Below are positions 36,739 through 46,416 of a DNA stretch of 64,000 bases, one piece after another. Both the position numbers and the translations under genes were made by a program. Source of the DNA: Liquorilactobacillus sucicola DSM 21376 = JCM 15457 (GTDB lineage Bacteria > Bacillota > Bacilli > Lactobacillales > Lactobacillaceae); contig NZ_BALC01000006.1 of the NCBI RefSeq assembly GCF_000612445.1, forward strand, positions 1 to 64,000, written 5' to 3'. Under the pieces are notes generated by a model. That model was not told the origin of the DNA. It ran no database searches and worked only from the letters and a program-made list of their open reading frames with translations. Positions within the stretch are counted from its first letter, which is position 1. Every line of letters begins with the position of its first letter.

Positions 36739-36914
36739 GGTCAGCTCTTCGTGTTTTTCAGTTTTGCGTTATGAATATTGTCCCACTAGGCGGCCTTTTT
36801 TACGTACAAGTTAACCTCCGCTAGAGTAATTTAATCCGTGATTAATACGCAAACGTTGTCTTTTGACACATTCTCTCTTGAAATATTAAAAGTACATGGT
36901 ATTATAATGTGTAA

Positions 36915-37196
36915 AGCTTTAATATGACGGCTACGATGAGAAGAGTAGCAACAGGTCGTTCTTGGAAAGAGAGCTGTTGATTGGTGAAAGGCAGTAAGAA
37001 CGATGGTTGTGAAGATGAGCTCAGAGCATTAGGTACGTGAAAGCGATCCCTACGTTAAGACGCGTTACTGTCTCAAACTTGAGTTACCATTAATTGGTTA
37101 AAGAGTTGTTGAGGTAATTGCTGAAAAGTGATTGCGAATTCGGGTGGTACCGCGCGTTATACGTCCCTGCAGATTTTCTGCAGGGACTTTTTGTTT
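36915..37196 (+). promoter_or_regulatory. T-box riboswitch controlling the amino acid permease
   Basis: The leader contains AGTAGCAAC and TTGATTGGTGAAAG (stem I elements), the T-box sequence GGGTGGTACCGCG (37142-37154) and a terminator GTCCCTGCAG/CTGCAGGGAC (37163-37187) with a T-rich tail. TATAAT lies at 36903-36908. The variable base of the UGGN bulge is U, predicting a tRNA with discriminator A. The specifier loop appears to be GAAGATGAG, but the codon is not certain: GAT would mean Asp, whose tRNA has G73, so frames giving Lys (AAG) or Arg (AGA) remain open. Confidence 0.92.
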
Positions 37197-37228
37197 TTCA
37201 AATTCTTAGATTGGAGTTGAATAGATTA

Positions 37229-38629
37229 ATGGCTAAAGATGATGTTGAGATCAATAAAGACGGTACTATTCGTGGACTTTCCAACTTAGCAGTGCAAATG
37301 ATTGCCTTTGGAGGTTCAATTGGAACCGGCTTGTTTTTAGGTGCTGGCAGCACTATTCATCGAACAGGTCCATCGATTTTATTTGTTTATTTGATTATAG
37401 GCATTTTTTTCTTTCTGATGATGCGGGCAATTGGAGAAATGATGTACAAGGATCCAGAACAGCACACTTTTGTTTCTTTCATCGGTAAGTATGTCAGCCC
37501 TCGCTTTGGGTATTTTGCTGCTTGGAGTTATTGGTTAGAACTTATTTTGGCGGGGATGGCTGAATTAACTGCCATTTCAACCTATGTAAAATTCTGGTTT
37601 CCAAGTATACCGGCTTGGGTAATCCAAGTGATCTTTTTGCTGGTTTTGACTTCTCTTAACCTCGCGGTAGTCAGTTCTTTTGGAAAATCAGAAATATTTT
37701 TATCTGGCATTAAAATATTGACAATTATTGCTTTAGTTGCTATTGGCATTTATTTAGTTACAACAAATCATAGAAATCCGGCGGGAACTCAAGCGTCTTG
37801 GGGGAATATTTTCAGTGATTTTGCGATGTTTCCTAATGGTGTGCATCAATTCATCAATGCTTTTCCCATGGTATTCTTTGCTTTTCAGGGGATGGAGTTT
37901 GTTGGTATTACAACAGCAGAGACAAAACAGCCACGAAAGGTATTGCCCCGCGCAGTCAATCAGATTATTGGCAGGATCTTGCTTTTCTATATCGGATCAT
38001 TGCTGATTATTATGGCAATTACACCATGGAATACGCTGAATCCAGACGAGAGTCCATTCGTACAGATCTTCAAGTTAGCCGGACTGCCAGCAGCTTCTCA
38101 GGTCATTAATTTGGTCGTCATCACGGCGGCATGTTCAACCCTAAATAGTGCGATTTTCTCAACTGGACGTCATTTATACCAACTAGCTGAGGAATCACCA
38201 TCAAAAAAGATGTCGTTTTTTACCAAAGTCTCTAAAACAGGTATTCCAATTACCAGTGTGCTTTTTTCAGCATTAATGATGATCTTGGCGCCAATCATTA
38301 GCTCATTTAATTCTCTTGGAGTTGCTTTTTCATTTATTGCGTCAGTTTCAAGCGATATCTACATTCTTGTATGTATTCTGACAATGATTGCCCATTATAA
38401 GTATCGTCGTTCAAATGATTTTAAACTGGATGGATTTAAAATGCCGCAATATCATTGGACAAATCCATTGACAATTGTTTTCTTTCTTGCCATTTTTGCG
38501 AGCCTGTTTTTTAACCAATCCTCACTTTTACCTGCAATAGGTGCATTGATTTGGGCAATTGGATTTAATGTGCTGCTTGCATACCATCAGAAAAAAATAG
38601 GTGCTCTAAATTCGCGTGATCCTTTATAG
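37229..38629 (+). CDS. AAT-family amino acid permease
   Basis: The 466-residue protein starts at MAKDDVEINKDGTIRGLSN; upstream in-frame codons lie inside the T-box. It has 12 membrane helices with the AAT-family signature MIAFGGSIGTGLFLGAG in helix 1 and GEMMYKDPEQHTFVSFIGKY after helix 2, plus EFVGITTAETKQPRKVLPRAV in the middle. These permeases import amino acids with protons; members carry lysine, arginine, aromatic amino acids, proline or asparagine. The T-box upstream ties expression to shortage of one charged tRNA. A YbaK-type gene follows 14 bases later. Confidence 0.9.
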   Translation: MAKDDVEINKDGTIRGLSNLAVQMIAFGGSIGTGLFLGAGSTIHRTGPSILFVYLIIGIFFFLMMRAIGEMMYKDPEQHTFVSFIGKYVSPRFGYFAAWSYWLELILAGMAELTAISTYVKFWFPSIPAWVIQVIFLLVLTSLNLAVVSSFGKSEIFLSGIKILTIIALVAIGIYLVTTNHRNPAGTQASWGNIFSDFAMFPNGVHQFINAFPMVFFAFQGMEFVGITTAETKQPRKVLPRAVNQIIGRILLFYIGSLLIIMAITPWNTLNPDESPFVQIFKLAGLPAASQVINLVVITAACSTLNSAIFSTGRHLYQLAEESPSKKMSFFTKVSKTGIPITSVLFSALMMILAPIISSFNSLGVAFSFIASVSSDIYILVCILTMIAHYKYRRSNDFKLDGFKMPQYHWTNPLTIVFFLAIFASLFFNQSSLLPAIGALIWAIGFNVLLAYHQKKIGALNSRDPL

Positions 38630-38643
38630 AAGGAGGTTTTAGA

Positions 38644-39105
38644 ATGAGTTTAATAGATTTGAAAAATGAACTGAGTTACCACAGACTAAAAGATCGTTAC
38701 CTTGATTTGCCAGCGACTGGCGCGACTGTTAATGAGGCCGCAGAAGTGCTGCATGTTGATCCAGATGCTATCGCCAAATCACTAGTACTAAATGTCAATC
38801 AGCAGCCAATTGTAATTGTACTTAGCGACAATGCTCGTTTAGATAATCATCGCTTTAAAGATGAGTTTCAAATACGTCCCAGATTACTTTCGCCTAACGC
38901 AGTGCAAAGGGAAACCGGATATCCAGTTGGAGGCGTAAATCCGATCGGATTAGAGAATGACTTACCAGTTTACTTTGATACTTCTTTGAAGGGACTTGAA
39001 TGGTTGTACCCAGCTGCTGGTGATGAATATCATGCGTTGAAGCTAACCTTGGATGAGTTATCTGAATTGAGCCACCCAGTTCGTTGGGTGGCAGTCAGCA
39101 AATAG
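38644..39105 (+). CDS. YbaK/EbsC-family aminoacyl-tRNA deacylase
   Basis: The 153-residue protein fits the YbaK/ProX trans-editing family: an N-terminal EAAEVLHVDPDAIAKSLVLNV with the family lysine, LSDNARLDNHRFKDEF, and the GYPVGGVNPIGLENDLPVYFD loop near residues 98-118 (GGVxPIG motif). Such enzymes hydrolyse mischarged tRNAs (for example Cys- or Ala-tRNA-Pro). AGAAGGAGG precedes the ATG and the gap to the permease is 14 bases, so the T-box probably controls both. Linkage of a tRNA-editing enzyme to a T-box permease makes sense as a response to amino acid imbalance. Confidence 0.85.
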   Translation: MSLIDLKNELSYHRLKDRYLDLPATGATVNEAAEVLHVDPDAIAKSLVLNVNQQPIVIVLSDNARLDNHRFKDEFQIRPRLLSPNAVQRETGYPVGGVNPIGLENDLPVYFDTSLKGLEWLYPAAGDEYHALKLTLDELSELSHPVRWVAVSK

Positions 39106-39201
39106 GGAACCACATCGTGACAGTGAGAAAATAGAGCTAATTTTCAACTAGCTGTTAAAGCGCAACCAGTTCAGAAATTGATGTAAAAACTATAATAACA
39201 A

Positions 39202-39256
39202 AAGTAGTTTCTATGTTCTTGAGGACATCAAGTATATAAAGAAACTGCTTTTTTAA
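39202..39256 (+). terminator. Terminator after ybaK
   Basis: AAGTAGTTTC (39202-39211) pairs with GAAACTGCTT (39241-39250, one G-T pair), with an inner ATGTTC/GGACAT stem and T6 following. Confidence 0.7.
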
Positions 39257-39619
39257 TGTTTTCAGAGTTTATACTAAAAAATTTGTAATACAACCTAGCT
39301 GCAATACAAATAGATCAACCGATTGGTTGTTTAATTAAGGCTAGGTTTTGAGTATTTCTTGTGTTAAAAAATTTTTAGTTGTTTTAATTTTATATTTGTG
39401 AATATCATGGAAATATGGTTATGTATAATGAAATAAAAGATGTCAAAATTACGCTGAATAGGCAGTTAATAGTGTTTCAAATCAATGTGGCGCAGGCTAT
39501 GCCACCTGGTTGAATATATTTTTAAGTAGGACAAGAGACGAAAAATCATACAGGGTAACCTTAAGCTTAAATCGAGGATAACATGGAAAGAGAAAGACAT
39601 TCTATATATTACTTACTAG

Positions 39620-39805
39620 TTTACGGAGGATTTTCAGAGTTGTTTTTTTAATCACTTGCCGCAAATATCTGTCCCATTAGGCATAGGATATACGGGAATT
39701 TTGGTTCAACATATTGGCCCTGATTATGCTTATATAATCAATAACCTTCTAGTTATTCTCATTGTATATCTAGTTTATGGACTTCCCAAACCAAAGAAAA
39801 GGTAA
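39620..39805 (+). pseudogene. MFS transporter, C-terminal remnant
   Basis: From about 39650 the frame reads NHLPQISVPLGIGYTGIL, then VQHIGPDYAYIINNLLVILIVYLVYG and ends PKPKKR. This is two membrane helices typical of the end of a major facilitator drug-efflux protein. There is no start codon or ribosome binding site. Six hundred bases downstream lies a second MFS gene that lacks exactly its last helices. The two may be debris of related transporters. Confidence 0.6.
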
Positions 39806-39867
39806 TGAATAATCTTGAGTTAAGTGAAAGTGGCATAATAAGTATGGATAGGGAGATGTAGATAAAA

Positions 39868-40221
39868 GTGGATTTTAAATTATGTTCATTATATTTATGT
39901 GTTTATGATATGGAACGCGCAGTTAATTTTTATGAAAAGCTGTTGGAAATGAAAGTTTACAAGTTTGATACTATTTACAGTATTTTTGTAATAGATAATT
40001 TTCGAATGGGGTTGTTTGCTTTTGAAAAGGTTAATGAAACCCATATTTTAGGGACAAATTGTGTACCGAGTCTTTCTGTACCAGACCTGAAGAGCCTTAA
40101 GAATAAACTATCTTATCAGAAAATATGTTTTCCTCTAAAACAAATAAATAAGAACTGGGTTGCTGAAATCGAAGACTCAGAAGGAAATCGAATTGAACTG
40201 ACTGCGCCTGTTAAGAATTAA
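39868..40221 (+). CDS. Glyoxalase/VOC-superfamily protein
   Basis: The 117-residue protein has the beta-alpha-beta-beta-beta layout of VOC proteins: CSLYLCVYDMERAVNFYEKLLEM at the start and EDSEGNRIELTAP at the end, the usual metal-ligand glutamate region. The first-strand histidine of classical glyoxalase I is not present. The start is a GTG at 39868, 12 bases after GGGAG. Members include glyoxalases, dioxygenases and antibiotic-binding resistance proteins, so the role is open. It stands between two MFS fragments. Confidence 0.8.
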   Translation: MDFKLCSLYLCVYDMERAVNFYEKLLEMKVYKFDTIYSIFVIDNFRMGLFAFEKVNETHILGTNCVPSLSVPDLKSLKNKLSYQKICFPLKQINKNWVAEIEDSEGNRIELTAPVKN

Positions 40222-40425
40222 AAAGTTTGTCTGACAGCGAGAGTTACTCAAACTATAAAATTGATGATCCGCCGTAAGATCTAAGTGATAGGAGGGAGAA
40301 TAATGGCTGTTTCGCTGGCGATGATAGTAAGGTGCCGTACCTAATGTGAATAATTGGTACGGTACAATTTCAGATATTAATTGTTCGCATTTTCATAGGT
40401 CAATCAAATAGTTAGGAGACTTATT

Positions 40426-41342
40426 ATGCGAAATAGTACATTTTTGACTAAGGTTTGGTTCACACAAACCCTTTCTTTTTGTGGAAGTGTTACCTTAACA
40501 TTCGGAACTGGTATTTGGATATATGAACAAATACATCAGGCTTTAGGGGTAGCACTGGGGACAACACTTTTATACTTGCCAGCAGTACTACTTTCAAAGA
40601 CAGTTAGTCGCTACGAAAAGATTTATCCACCTGAAGAAATTCTATTAGTAACTAACGTCGGAAGTTTAGTCCTCTGGGTTACATTATGTATGGCAATACA
40701 GGTATTGAAGGATGAACTTCCGCTTATCTATGCGGCGTTGTTTATTGGTGGAGGGTTCAGAGCTTTTCAAGTTCCAGCAATGTCCTTGTTAATAAGAAAG
40801 TATAGCCCGTTAAAACTTTTACAGCACAATATTGGTCTATTTTCTCTCGGAAATGCAGGTGTAAATATTGTTGGTCCGGGTATGGGTATTTTATTGTTAC
40901 AAGTTAATGGCGTTAGAGCACTGCTACTGTTTAACATTGTGAGTTACCCTTTGATAATTATTATCCTATGTAATTTTTTCAGAAACAATTGCCCCAAAAT
41001 TAACGGCATTACACAATTAACGTGGAAAAAGCCGCAGAGCACTATTCAAAAAAATATCCGCAAATTTTTATATTGCTAATTGCTACGGGAATCATGAGTT
41101 TATTTTCAAATCTTACTTATGAAAGCATCCTTTCACCAATGATTCTATCTCGTAGTGGAAATGATCAATTTATTTTGCTTTTAGTCAATACACTTTTAGG
41201 AATCGGAAGTATCGTGGGTGGCATTATCATGATGAGCAGATGGTTTTCCTTTAAAAAAACAGAAGCAGCCTTTTATTTTTTTGCTGGTGTTTCTTTTCTT
41301 TTAGGTGATGGCTTGATGACCTTCATGGTTTTACTAAAATAA
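40426..41342 (+). pseudogene. MFS transporter, frameshifted and truncated
   Basis: The first frame (to 41079) encodes six membrane helices of a major facilitator efflux protein, starting FLTKVWFTQTLSFCGSVTLTFGTGIWIYEQ. The run of five A at 41026-41030 lacks one base: with it restored, TWKK continues AAEHYSKKYPQIFILLIATG and three more helices, ending at 41342. The total would be 305 residues where about 400 is usual, so the last helices are absent as well. TTAGGAG precedes the ATG. Two independent defects make loss of function likely even if the indel is an error. Confidence 0.8.
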
Positions 41343-41498
41343 CTTCTGTTCTCACAAAGGTTTAAAAAATGTGTTTGTCTGTTTTTAAAACGTCAAACAC
41401 GCACAAAAACGCAGATAAATCAGTCAAATTGGCAAGAAAATGCATCCTTCTCTAGTAGAATGATAGAATACTGGTAACAATATGAGAGAGGGGATAGA

Positions 41499-42263
41499 AT
41501 GATTCAGCAAAAAAGGCTTCTTCTTATAAAAGAAATGCTGCAGGAAAAAGATGAGCTGACTACTAAATATTTGGCAAAGTATTTTAATGTTTCTGCAGAT
41601 ACAGTCAGAAGAGATATTCTAAAACTTGTTTCATCAGGGCAAGGAATTAGATTTCACGGTGGAATAATGACAATGGATTTAAACGGGGTCCCCGGATACA
41701 AGACTAGGTCACACATAAAGTCCTCGATAAAATCAGACATGGCTCAACTCGCAGCTCGTCTTGTATCCACAAGAGGACTCTACTTTATTGGAACATCTAC
41801 AACACTTGTTCAACTATGCGGCCTTTTGGAAGAAAAAAATATAACAGTTATCACAAATTCAATTGATAATGCTTTGGAACTATCTAAGAATATGTTACCA
41901 AGAGTAGAATTGCTGGGTGGTCGTTTGGATAAGGGCAATCGGTATACTTATTCATTGGAAATGCTGACCCAATTGGCATCATTCACATTTGATACAGTTT
42001 TTATAGGAACCTCAGGGGTGTTTAAAGATGGTATTTTTGTCGTCGATAAGGATGATGCTTCTATTTTGAAAAAAGCCGTACAACGTGCAAGAAGAGTTAT
42101 CATGATTGCGGAACAATACAAATTCGACTCAAATAAGTCGTCACCCTATAAGGTTGCTGACTGTTCGGAGATAGATGTGATCATCACTGACAATAAGCTG
42201 GATAATGAGCATAGAAAATGGTTTAAACCGAACATTAAAATAAAAGATATTTTGGAGGGTTGA
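41499..42263 (+). CDS. DeoR-family transcriptional regulator
   Basis: The 254-residue protein has an N-terminal DeoR helix-turn-helix (RLLLIKEMLQEKDELTTKYLAKYFNVSADTVRRDILKLVSSG) and a DeoR C-terminal sensor domain (YFIGTSTTLVQLCGLLEEKNITVITNS; FDTVFIGTSGV), which binds phosphorylated sugars in known members. GAGAGGGG precedes the ATG. It overlaps the HAD phosphatase gene, so the two are co-expressed. No transport or kinase gene is linked, so the effector is not evident. Confidence 0.9.
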   Translation: MIQQKRLLLIKEMLQEKDELTTKYLAKYFNVSADTVRRDILKLVSSGQGIRFHGGIMTMDLNGVPGYKTRSHIKSSIKSDMAQLAARLVSTRGLYFIGTSTTLVQLCGLLEEKNITVITNSIDNALELSKNMLPRVELLGGRLDKGNRYTYSLEMLTQLASFTFDTVFIGTSGVFKDGIFVVDKDDASILKKAVQRARRVIMIAEQYKFDSNKSSPYKVADCSEIDVIITDNKLDNEHRKWFKPNIKIKDILEG

Positions 42264-42265
42264 TG

Positions 42266-43069
42266 ATGATAAGACATATTTTTCTTGATATGGATAATAC
42301 TTTGTTGGATTCTCATGGTGAAATAAAAGAAAAAACAGCTGTTTTTCTTAGAAAAATTCAGATTCCAGTTACGTTAGTTTCTGCTAGAGCTCCGCTGGAG
42401 ATGGACTTTGCAATAAGGAAGTTGAAGTTAACGGGTTCACAGGTTTCATTTAATGGCGGGTTGATATTCGATCCTAATTCGGAAGGAAAGGATAGTGTTT
42501 TTGCGATGCCGCTTGAATACACAGATGTTTACGCGGTTTTAAATAAGATCGGAGTGAATCAACCTGGAATCTCAATCAGTTGGTATACTAGAACAGGATG
42601 GTATGCAACAAAAAATGATAAAGGCACACAATTTGAATCGAATTTAACTGGTTTTCAACCAACTATTTTGAAAACGCTACCTACAAATAGTTCAAAAGGT
42701 GATCCGATTTATAAAATAATGATTATCTGTTTCGCTGAGGATAAGATGCAAGAGACAGAACAGAAAGTTAATGAATTAGGACTTAATGGCGTCTGTGCAA
42801 GATTTTCTGGGAAAACATACTTGGAAATAACTAATGCCAACTCAATTAAAAGTAATGCTATTGCGTATATTCAGTCTAGCCGAGGATTAAGAAGGGACGA
42901 ACTTGCGGCTTTTGGGGATGGACAAAATGATATTGAAATGTTCAAAGCTGTCGGTACTCCAATAGCAATGAGGAATGCATCGGCTGCGGTCAAAAAACAT
43001 GCCAAGTTTGTCACTTCATCTAACGATCAAGATGGTGTGATGTATGGAATCAAAAACTATCTTCTCTAA
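42266..43069 (+). CDS. HAD-superfamily (Cof-type) phosphatase
   Basis: About 267 residues; GGAGGG at 42254-42259 favours the ATG at 42266, with 42263 as alternative. HAD motif I is FLDMDNTLLDSHG (catalytic Asp pair), motif II SARAP, and motif IV AAFGDGQNDIEMFKAVGTPIAMRNA. The insertion domain in between is of the Cof (C2) type. These enzymes remove phosphate from sugar phosphates or other small metabolites. Joint transcription with the DeoR regulator suggests it removes excess sugar phosphate sensed by that regulator; that is inference. Confidence 0.9.
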   Translation: MIRHIFLDMDNTLLDSHGEIKEKTAVFLRKIQIPVTLVSARAPLEMDFAIRKLKLTGSQVSFNGGLIFDPNSEGKDSVFAMPLEYTDVYAVLNKIGVNQPGISISWYTRTGWYATKNDKGTQFESNLTGFQPTILKTLPTNSSKGDPIYKIMIICFAEDKMQETEQKVNELGLNGVCARFSGKTYLEITNANSIKSNAIAYIQSSRGLRRDELAAFGDGQNDIEMFKAVGTPIAMRNASAAVKKHAKFVTSSNDQDGVMYGIKNYLL

Positions 43070-43256
43070 TGTGAATTATAGATAGTGTTGTAGAATCGAA
43101 AAGTATAGCTTGCTAGCAGTATTCGGAAGCATGCAGGAATGGTTTCTTTAGTTTTCGGTTCTTTGTTTTAAAACTGGAAGCTCATGGGAGTTTAAATATT
43201 GATATTCATGTTATAATGAAAGCGTATATAGTTTGAATAGAAAGGAGATTTTTATT

Positions 43257-43502
43257 ATGTATACAATAAAATTAAAAGTATCTTCTTTTGACACGACTTT
43301 TTGGGACGATAAGGGCAAGTACTACTTGACTGGGACAACGAGCAGTTCAGAAAAATATAAGGGCGGTATTAGGTTTAATATTCGCAAGACAAACATCAGT
43401 GACTTGGTAAGAACATCAAGCATAGATTTTACGAATGACCCCAATGATAACGCGGTATTTGACGGTAATGACAGTGACAAGGTGAAGCTTCTTTTTGCAT
43501 GA
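43257..43502 (+). CDS. Small hypothetical protein, 81 residues
   Basis: I do not recognise it. The ATG at 43257 follows AAAGGAG by nine bases, a TATAAT box lies at about 43211, and a hairpin terminator follows, so it is an independent small transcription unit. The protein is acidic, beta-rich and soluble (MYTIKLKVSSFDTTFWDDKGKYY; FTNDPNDNAVFDGNDSDKVKL), with no Cys, signal peptide or membrane span. The name hypothetical is all that can be supported. Confidence 0.6.
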   Translation: MYTIKLKVSSFDTTFWDDKGKYYLTGTTSSSEKYKGGIRFNIRKTNISDLVRTSSIDFTNDPNDNAVFDGNDSDKVKLLFA

Positions 43503-43531
43503 TTTAGCTAGATAAACAGTATTAACTGATA

Positions 43532-43568
43532 AAAAGCGTAGAGCTATATTTTCTAGCTCTGCGCTTCT
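43532..43568. terminator. Bidirectional terminator
   Basis: AAGCGTAGAGCTA (43534-43546) pairs with TAGCTCTGCGCTT (43554-43566), one G-T pair. T-rich sequence on the minus strand would also stop transcripts from the S51 peptidase gene. Confidence 0.75.
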
Positions 43569-43595
43569 TGTAGCTGATGTCAGAAATTGCTAACA

Positions 43596-44219
43596 TCATG
43601 GTCTTCTTACTATGCTGTAGTTGGAATCTGAGACAACAATTGCTTCACTGTTGCTGATAGGAATCAACTTTAGTTTGTTTCTGTATGTCTTAAAAGTTGT
43701 TTGAACAGTTTCTGTGAAAGGCTCTTCTATATAATGCGGTAGAGTGTAGAAGTCGACAACATCTAAAGCAGTATAGTTCGTGAGTTTAGGTGCTGCAGTG
43801 GGAGTGTCCATAATCTTATTGTACTCAATATCTGGTGCTAAGATAATTGCCCCTGCAGATTCACCAATATAGGGCAGACCACTATTGATCTTTTCACGAA
43901 TGGGCAGCAGTAAATGTTTATCCTTAAGTTCTTGGAGCAGGTAAAATGTATTGCCGCCAGCTATAAATAAGATTTCTGCACTTGCTATTTTGGAAAGAGC
44001 TGCAGTTTTACTGCCTTGAGCAATATCAAATTCTTCAATAGTAAATCCTAACTTTTCTAAAGTTTCCTTGCCCTCATCAATATAGCCAGTATATTCTTCC
44101 ACGTTACTTGCAGTGGGGATGTAAAGGACTTTTTTGGAAGTTATGGAATTAGCAGCAGCAAATTGTGTGAAAATTTCTGTGGTCCCTGCGAAATATGATG
44201 TTAAAAAGATTTTTTTCAT
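43596..44219 (-). CDS. Peptidase family S51 (dipeptidase E-like) serine hydrolase
   Basis: About 207 residues from MKKIFLTSYFAGT; the 13 codons upstream lack a ribosome binding site. The S51 nucleophile motif GESAGAIIL is present near residue 120, preceded by EILFIAGGNTFYLLQELK. Dipeptidase E cleaves dipeptides with N-terminal aspartate, and the wider family includes cyanophycinase. It is monocistronic and convergent with the small hypothetical gene. No signal peptide, so it acts in the cytoplasm on imported peptides. Confidence 0.88.
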   Translation of the reverse strand: MKKIFLTSYFAGTTEIFTQFAAANSITSKKVLYIPTASNVEEYTGYIDEGKETLEKLGFTIEEFDIAQGSKTAALSKIASAEILFIAGGNTFYLLQELKDKHLLLPIREKINSGLPYIGESAGAIILAPDIEYNKIMDTPTAAPKLTNYTALDVVDFYTLPHYIEEPFTETVQTTFKTYRNKLKLIPISNSEAIVVSDSNYSIVRRP

Positions 44220-44502
44220 GAGGCACCTAACCTTCTTTTTTACATAGCATAACGGCAAAAAAACTATTTAGCAACATAATATTATCTCTAACTTATTGAT
44301 TAAAAAATATTGAAAATAATGTTGCTGGAGAGAAATTCAGGTTGGTAAATTAAAACAGAATTTTGGCAAGCAGCAACTTGCTTTTACTGGTAGAATTAAA
44401 GTGGTTTATGCAAATATTTCAACAGCCTTTTTGGAAAAAGTTAACTGGCATGCGAATAAAAGCAGTGATTTGTTTTAAAACTAAAATAATGGTGGGGGAA
44501 CT

Positions 44503-45858
44503 ATGGATAATATGGATGAGAATGGGACAGTGAAAAAATATAGAATATCACGACGGCATCATATGACAATACACTGGAAAGATTTTATTGTTAACGATAA
44601 TATTCTTGTTAAAGATGCTAGTTTGAAAGAGCGTACTTCGATTGTGGGACGTGTGGGTATCTTGATGCTTTCCTGTGGAACTGGTGCTTGGCGGGTCCGT
44701 GAAGCTATGAATAAGGTTTCGCGCGCACTTAAGTTAACTTGTTCGGCAGATATCGGATTGATTTCTTTGGAATTTACATGTTTTGATGATGAGCGAAGCT
44801 GTACACAAGTACTGTCACTTCCTAATACTGGTGTTAACACCGATAAGTTGAATGACATGGAACATTTTGTAAATAATTTTGAAACAGTATCCATTTCCTT
44901 AACAGTCAAGCAAGTGCACCTGGCACTGGATAATATTCAAAGGAAAACTGGCAATTACTCACCGTTAATTGCTGGGTTGGCCGCGGCTTTGGCATGCAGT
45001 TCCTTTATTTTTCTGCTTGGTGGCGGGATTTCTGAGATGATTTGTTCATTTGTGGGTGCAGGTATCGGTAATTGGACACGCAGCAAAATGAATGCGAGAC
45101 ATGTCACAACACTTATCAGCATTGCTGTAAGTGTGGCGATTGCTTGTCTGGCATATTTATGCATATTTACTTTTTTTAAAACTTTTTTTCAAATACTCGT
45201 GCAGCATGAAGCTGGCTATATTGGAGCAATGTTATTTGTAATCCCAGGGTTTCCATTTATTACCAGTATACTTGATATTTCAAAGCTGGACATGCGTTCA
45301 GGATTAGAACGGCTGGCGTATGCAATCATGGTTACCTTGGTAGCAGCATTGATTGGCTGGCTTGTAGCCTTGATGGTTCACCTCAGGCCAGGGAATTTTT
45401 TAACGCTCGGTTTATCACCTTTGATGATTCTACTGCTTAGAATTCCGGCTAGTTTTTGTGGGGTCTTTGGTTTTTCAATTATGTTTAACAGTTCACCCAA
45501 AATGGCGACTGCCGCGGGATGTATTGGCGCAGTAGCTAATACATTGAGGCTGGAGTTAGTGGATCTGACGGCAATCCCTCCAAGTGCCGCAGCCTTTGTA
45601 GGTGCGCTGGTAGCAGGTTTGATTGCTTCAGTCATCAATCATTATAATGGTTATCCGCGGATATCACTGACAGTTCCTTCAATCGTCATAATGGTACCGG
45701 GACTGTATATATACCGTGCAGTCTACAACATCGGTTCTAATGCGATCGGTGTTGGGGCTCTTTGGCTGACCAAGGCAATTATGATTATTATTTTCCTCCC
45801 GCTAGGCCTTTTTGTGGCGCGCGTACTGCTGGACAAAGACTGGCGGCATTTTAACTGA
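44503..45858 (+). CDS. Threonine/serine exporter family protein (fused ThrE type)
   Basis: The 451-residue protein fuses the two ThrE halves. The first has a soluble region with VGRVGILMLSCGTGAWRVREAMNKV, then five helices; the second has another set (about 310-445) with PASFCGVFGFSIMFN and TVPSIVIMVPGLYIYRAVY. In other lactobacilli the same function is split into two genes (YjjP and YjjB types). It exports threonine and serine or related small amino acids. AATGGTGGGGGAAC precedes the ATG. It is monocistronic, ending before the FMN riboswitch region. Confidence 0.87.
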   Translation: MDNMDENGTVKKYRISRRHHMTIHWKDFIVNDNILVKDASLKERTSIVGRVGILMLSCGTGAWRVREAMNKVSRALKLTCSADIGLISLEFTCFDDERSCTQVLSLPNTGVNTDKLNDMEHFVNNFETVSISLTVKQVHLALDNIQRKTGNYSPLIAGLAAALACSSFIFLLGGGISEMICSFVGAGIGNWTRSKMNARHVTTLISIAVSVAIACLAYLCIFTFFKTFFQILVQHEAGYIGAMLFVIPGFPFITSILDISKLDMRSGLERLAYAIMVTLVAALIGWLVALMVHLRPGNFLTLGLSPLMILLLRIPASFCGVFGFSIMFNSSPKMATAAGCIGAVANTLRLELVDLTAIPPSAAAFVGALVAGLIASVINHYNGYPRISLTVPSIVIMVPGLYIYRAVYNIGSNAIGVGALWLTKAIMIIIFLPLGLFVARVLLDKDWRHFN

Positions 45859-46112
45859 GCAACAAGGGGATTTACTGTCAATAATTGATAGACAGGATTT
45901 TATTGCATTCAAAGATACTTACGTTTGAAAGCAAGGAAGCTAATTAAGAGAGTACTTTTTATAGGGCCTGCCGACATTTAAGTAGACGGCTCAACTAGGT
46001 AACTGGTAGCAGTGAGTAACATGGGTATCGGAAAATAAGTAACTAAAAAAGCAAAAGTAATTGACAATTTATTGAAAACAAGACATAATGGCAATTGTAA
46101 AATTGAATATGA

Positions 46113-46373
46113 ATCTTCGGGGCAGGGTGTGATTCCCGACCGACGGTAACAAGCTTAGAGCTTGAAGTCCGTGACCCGCTTATAGCGGTGGATCTAGTGA
46201 GAGTCTAGAACCGACAGTTAAAGTCTGGATGGGAGAAGAAAAAAGCAATGATAGTTTATTTAAGTTGCTTTGATGAATACTGTTTTATATCGAGAAAGTA
46301 CCAAGGAAACAGTATATCTTAGACTATGGATAAGATAATTCCTAATGCCCCGCATTTGCGGGGCATTTTTTTT
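46113..46373 (+). promoter_or_regulatory. FMN riboswitch with terminator, controlling the rib operon
   Basis: The aptamer (46113-46240) contains the conserved blocks ATCTTCGGGGCAGGGTG, GATTCCCGACCGACGGTAA, AGTCCGTGACCC, GGTGGATCTAGTGAGA and CCGACAGTTAAAGTCTGG ATGGGAGAAGA of the RFN element. A terminator with stem AATGCCCCGC/GCGGGGCATT and T8 follows at 46344-46373. FMN binding should favour this terminator and switch the operon off. Confidence 0.97.
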
Positions 46374-46416
46374 ATTTAAAGGAGGGTGAGCAGTTATCAA
46401 ATCGGCTGAATTTTTT

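Larger units (their letters stand above)
39106..39867. other. Intergenic stretch with terminator and MFS remnant
   Basis: It contains a hairpin terminator (39202-39256) for the permease-ybaK transcript and, from 39620 to 39805, a fragment of an MFS transporter gene. The 350 bases between them show no gene. Confidence 0.5.

Noticed and set aside
37118-37228. Longer N-terminus for the T-box-controlled permease
   Set aside because: These codons cross the T-box sequence and terminator; the family start is at 37229.
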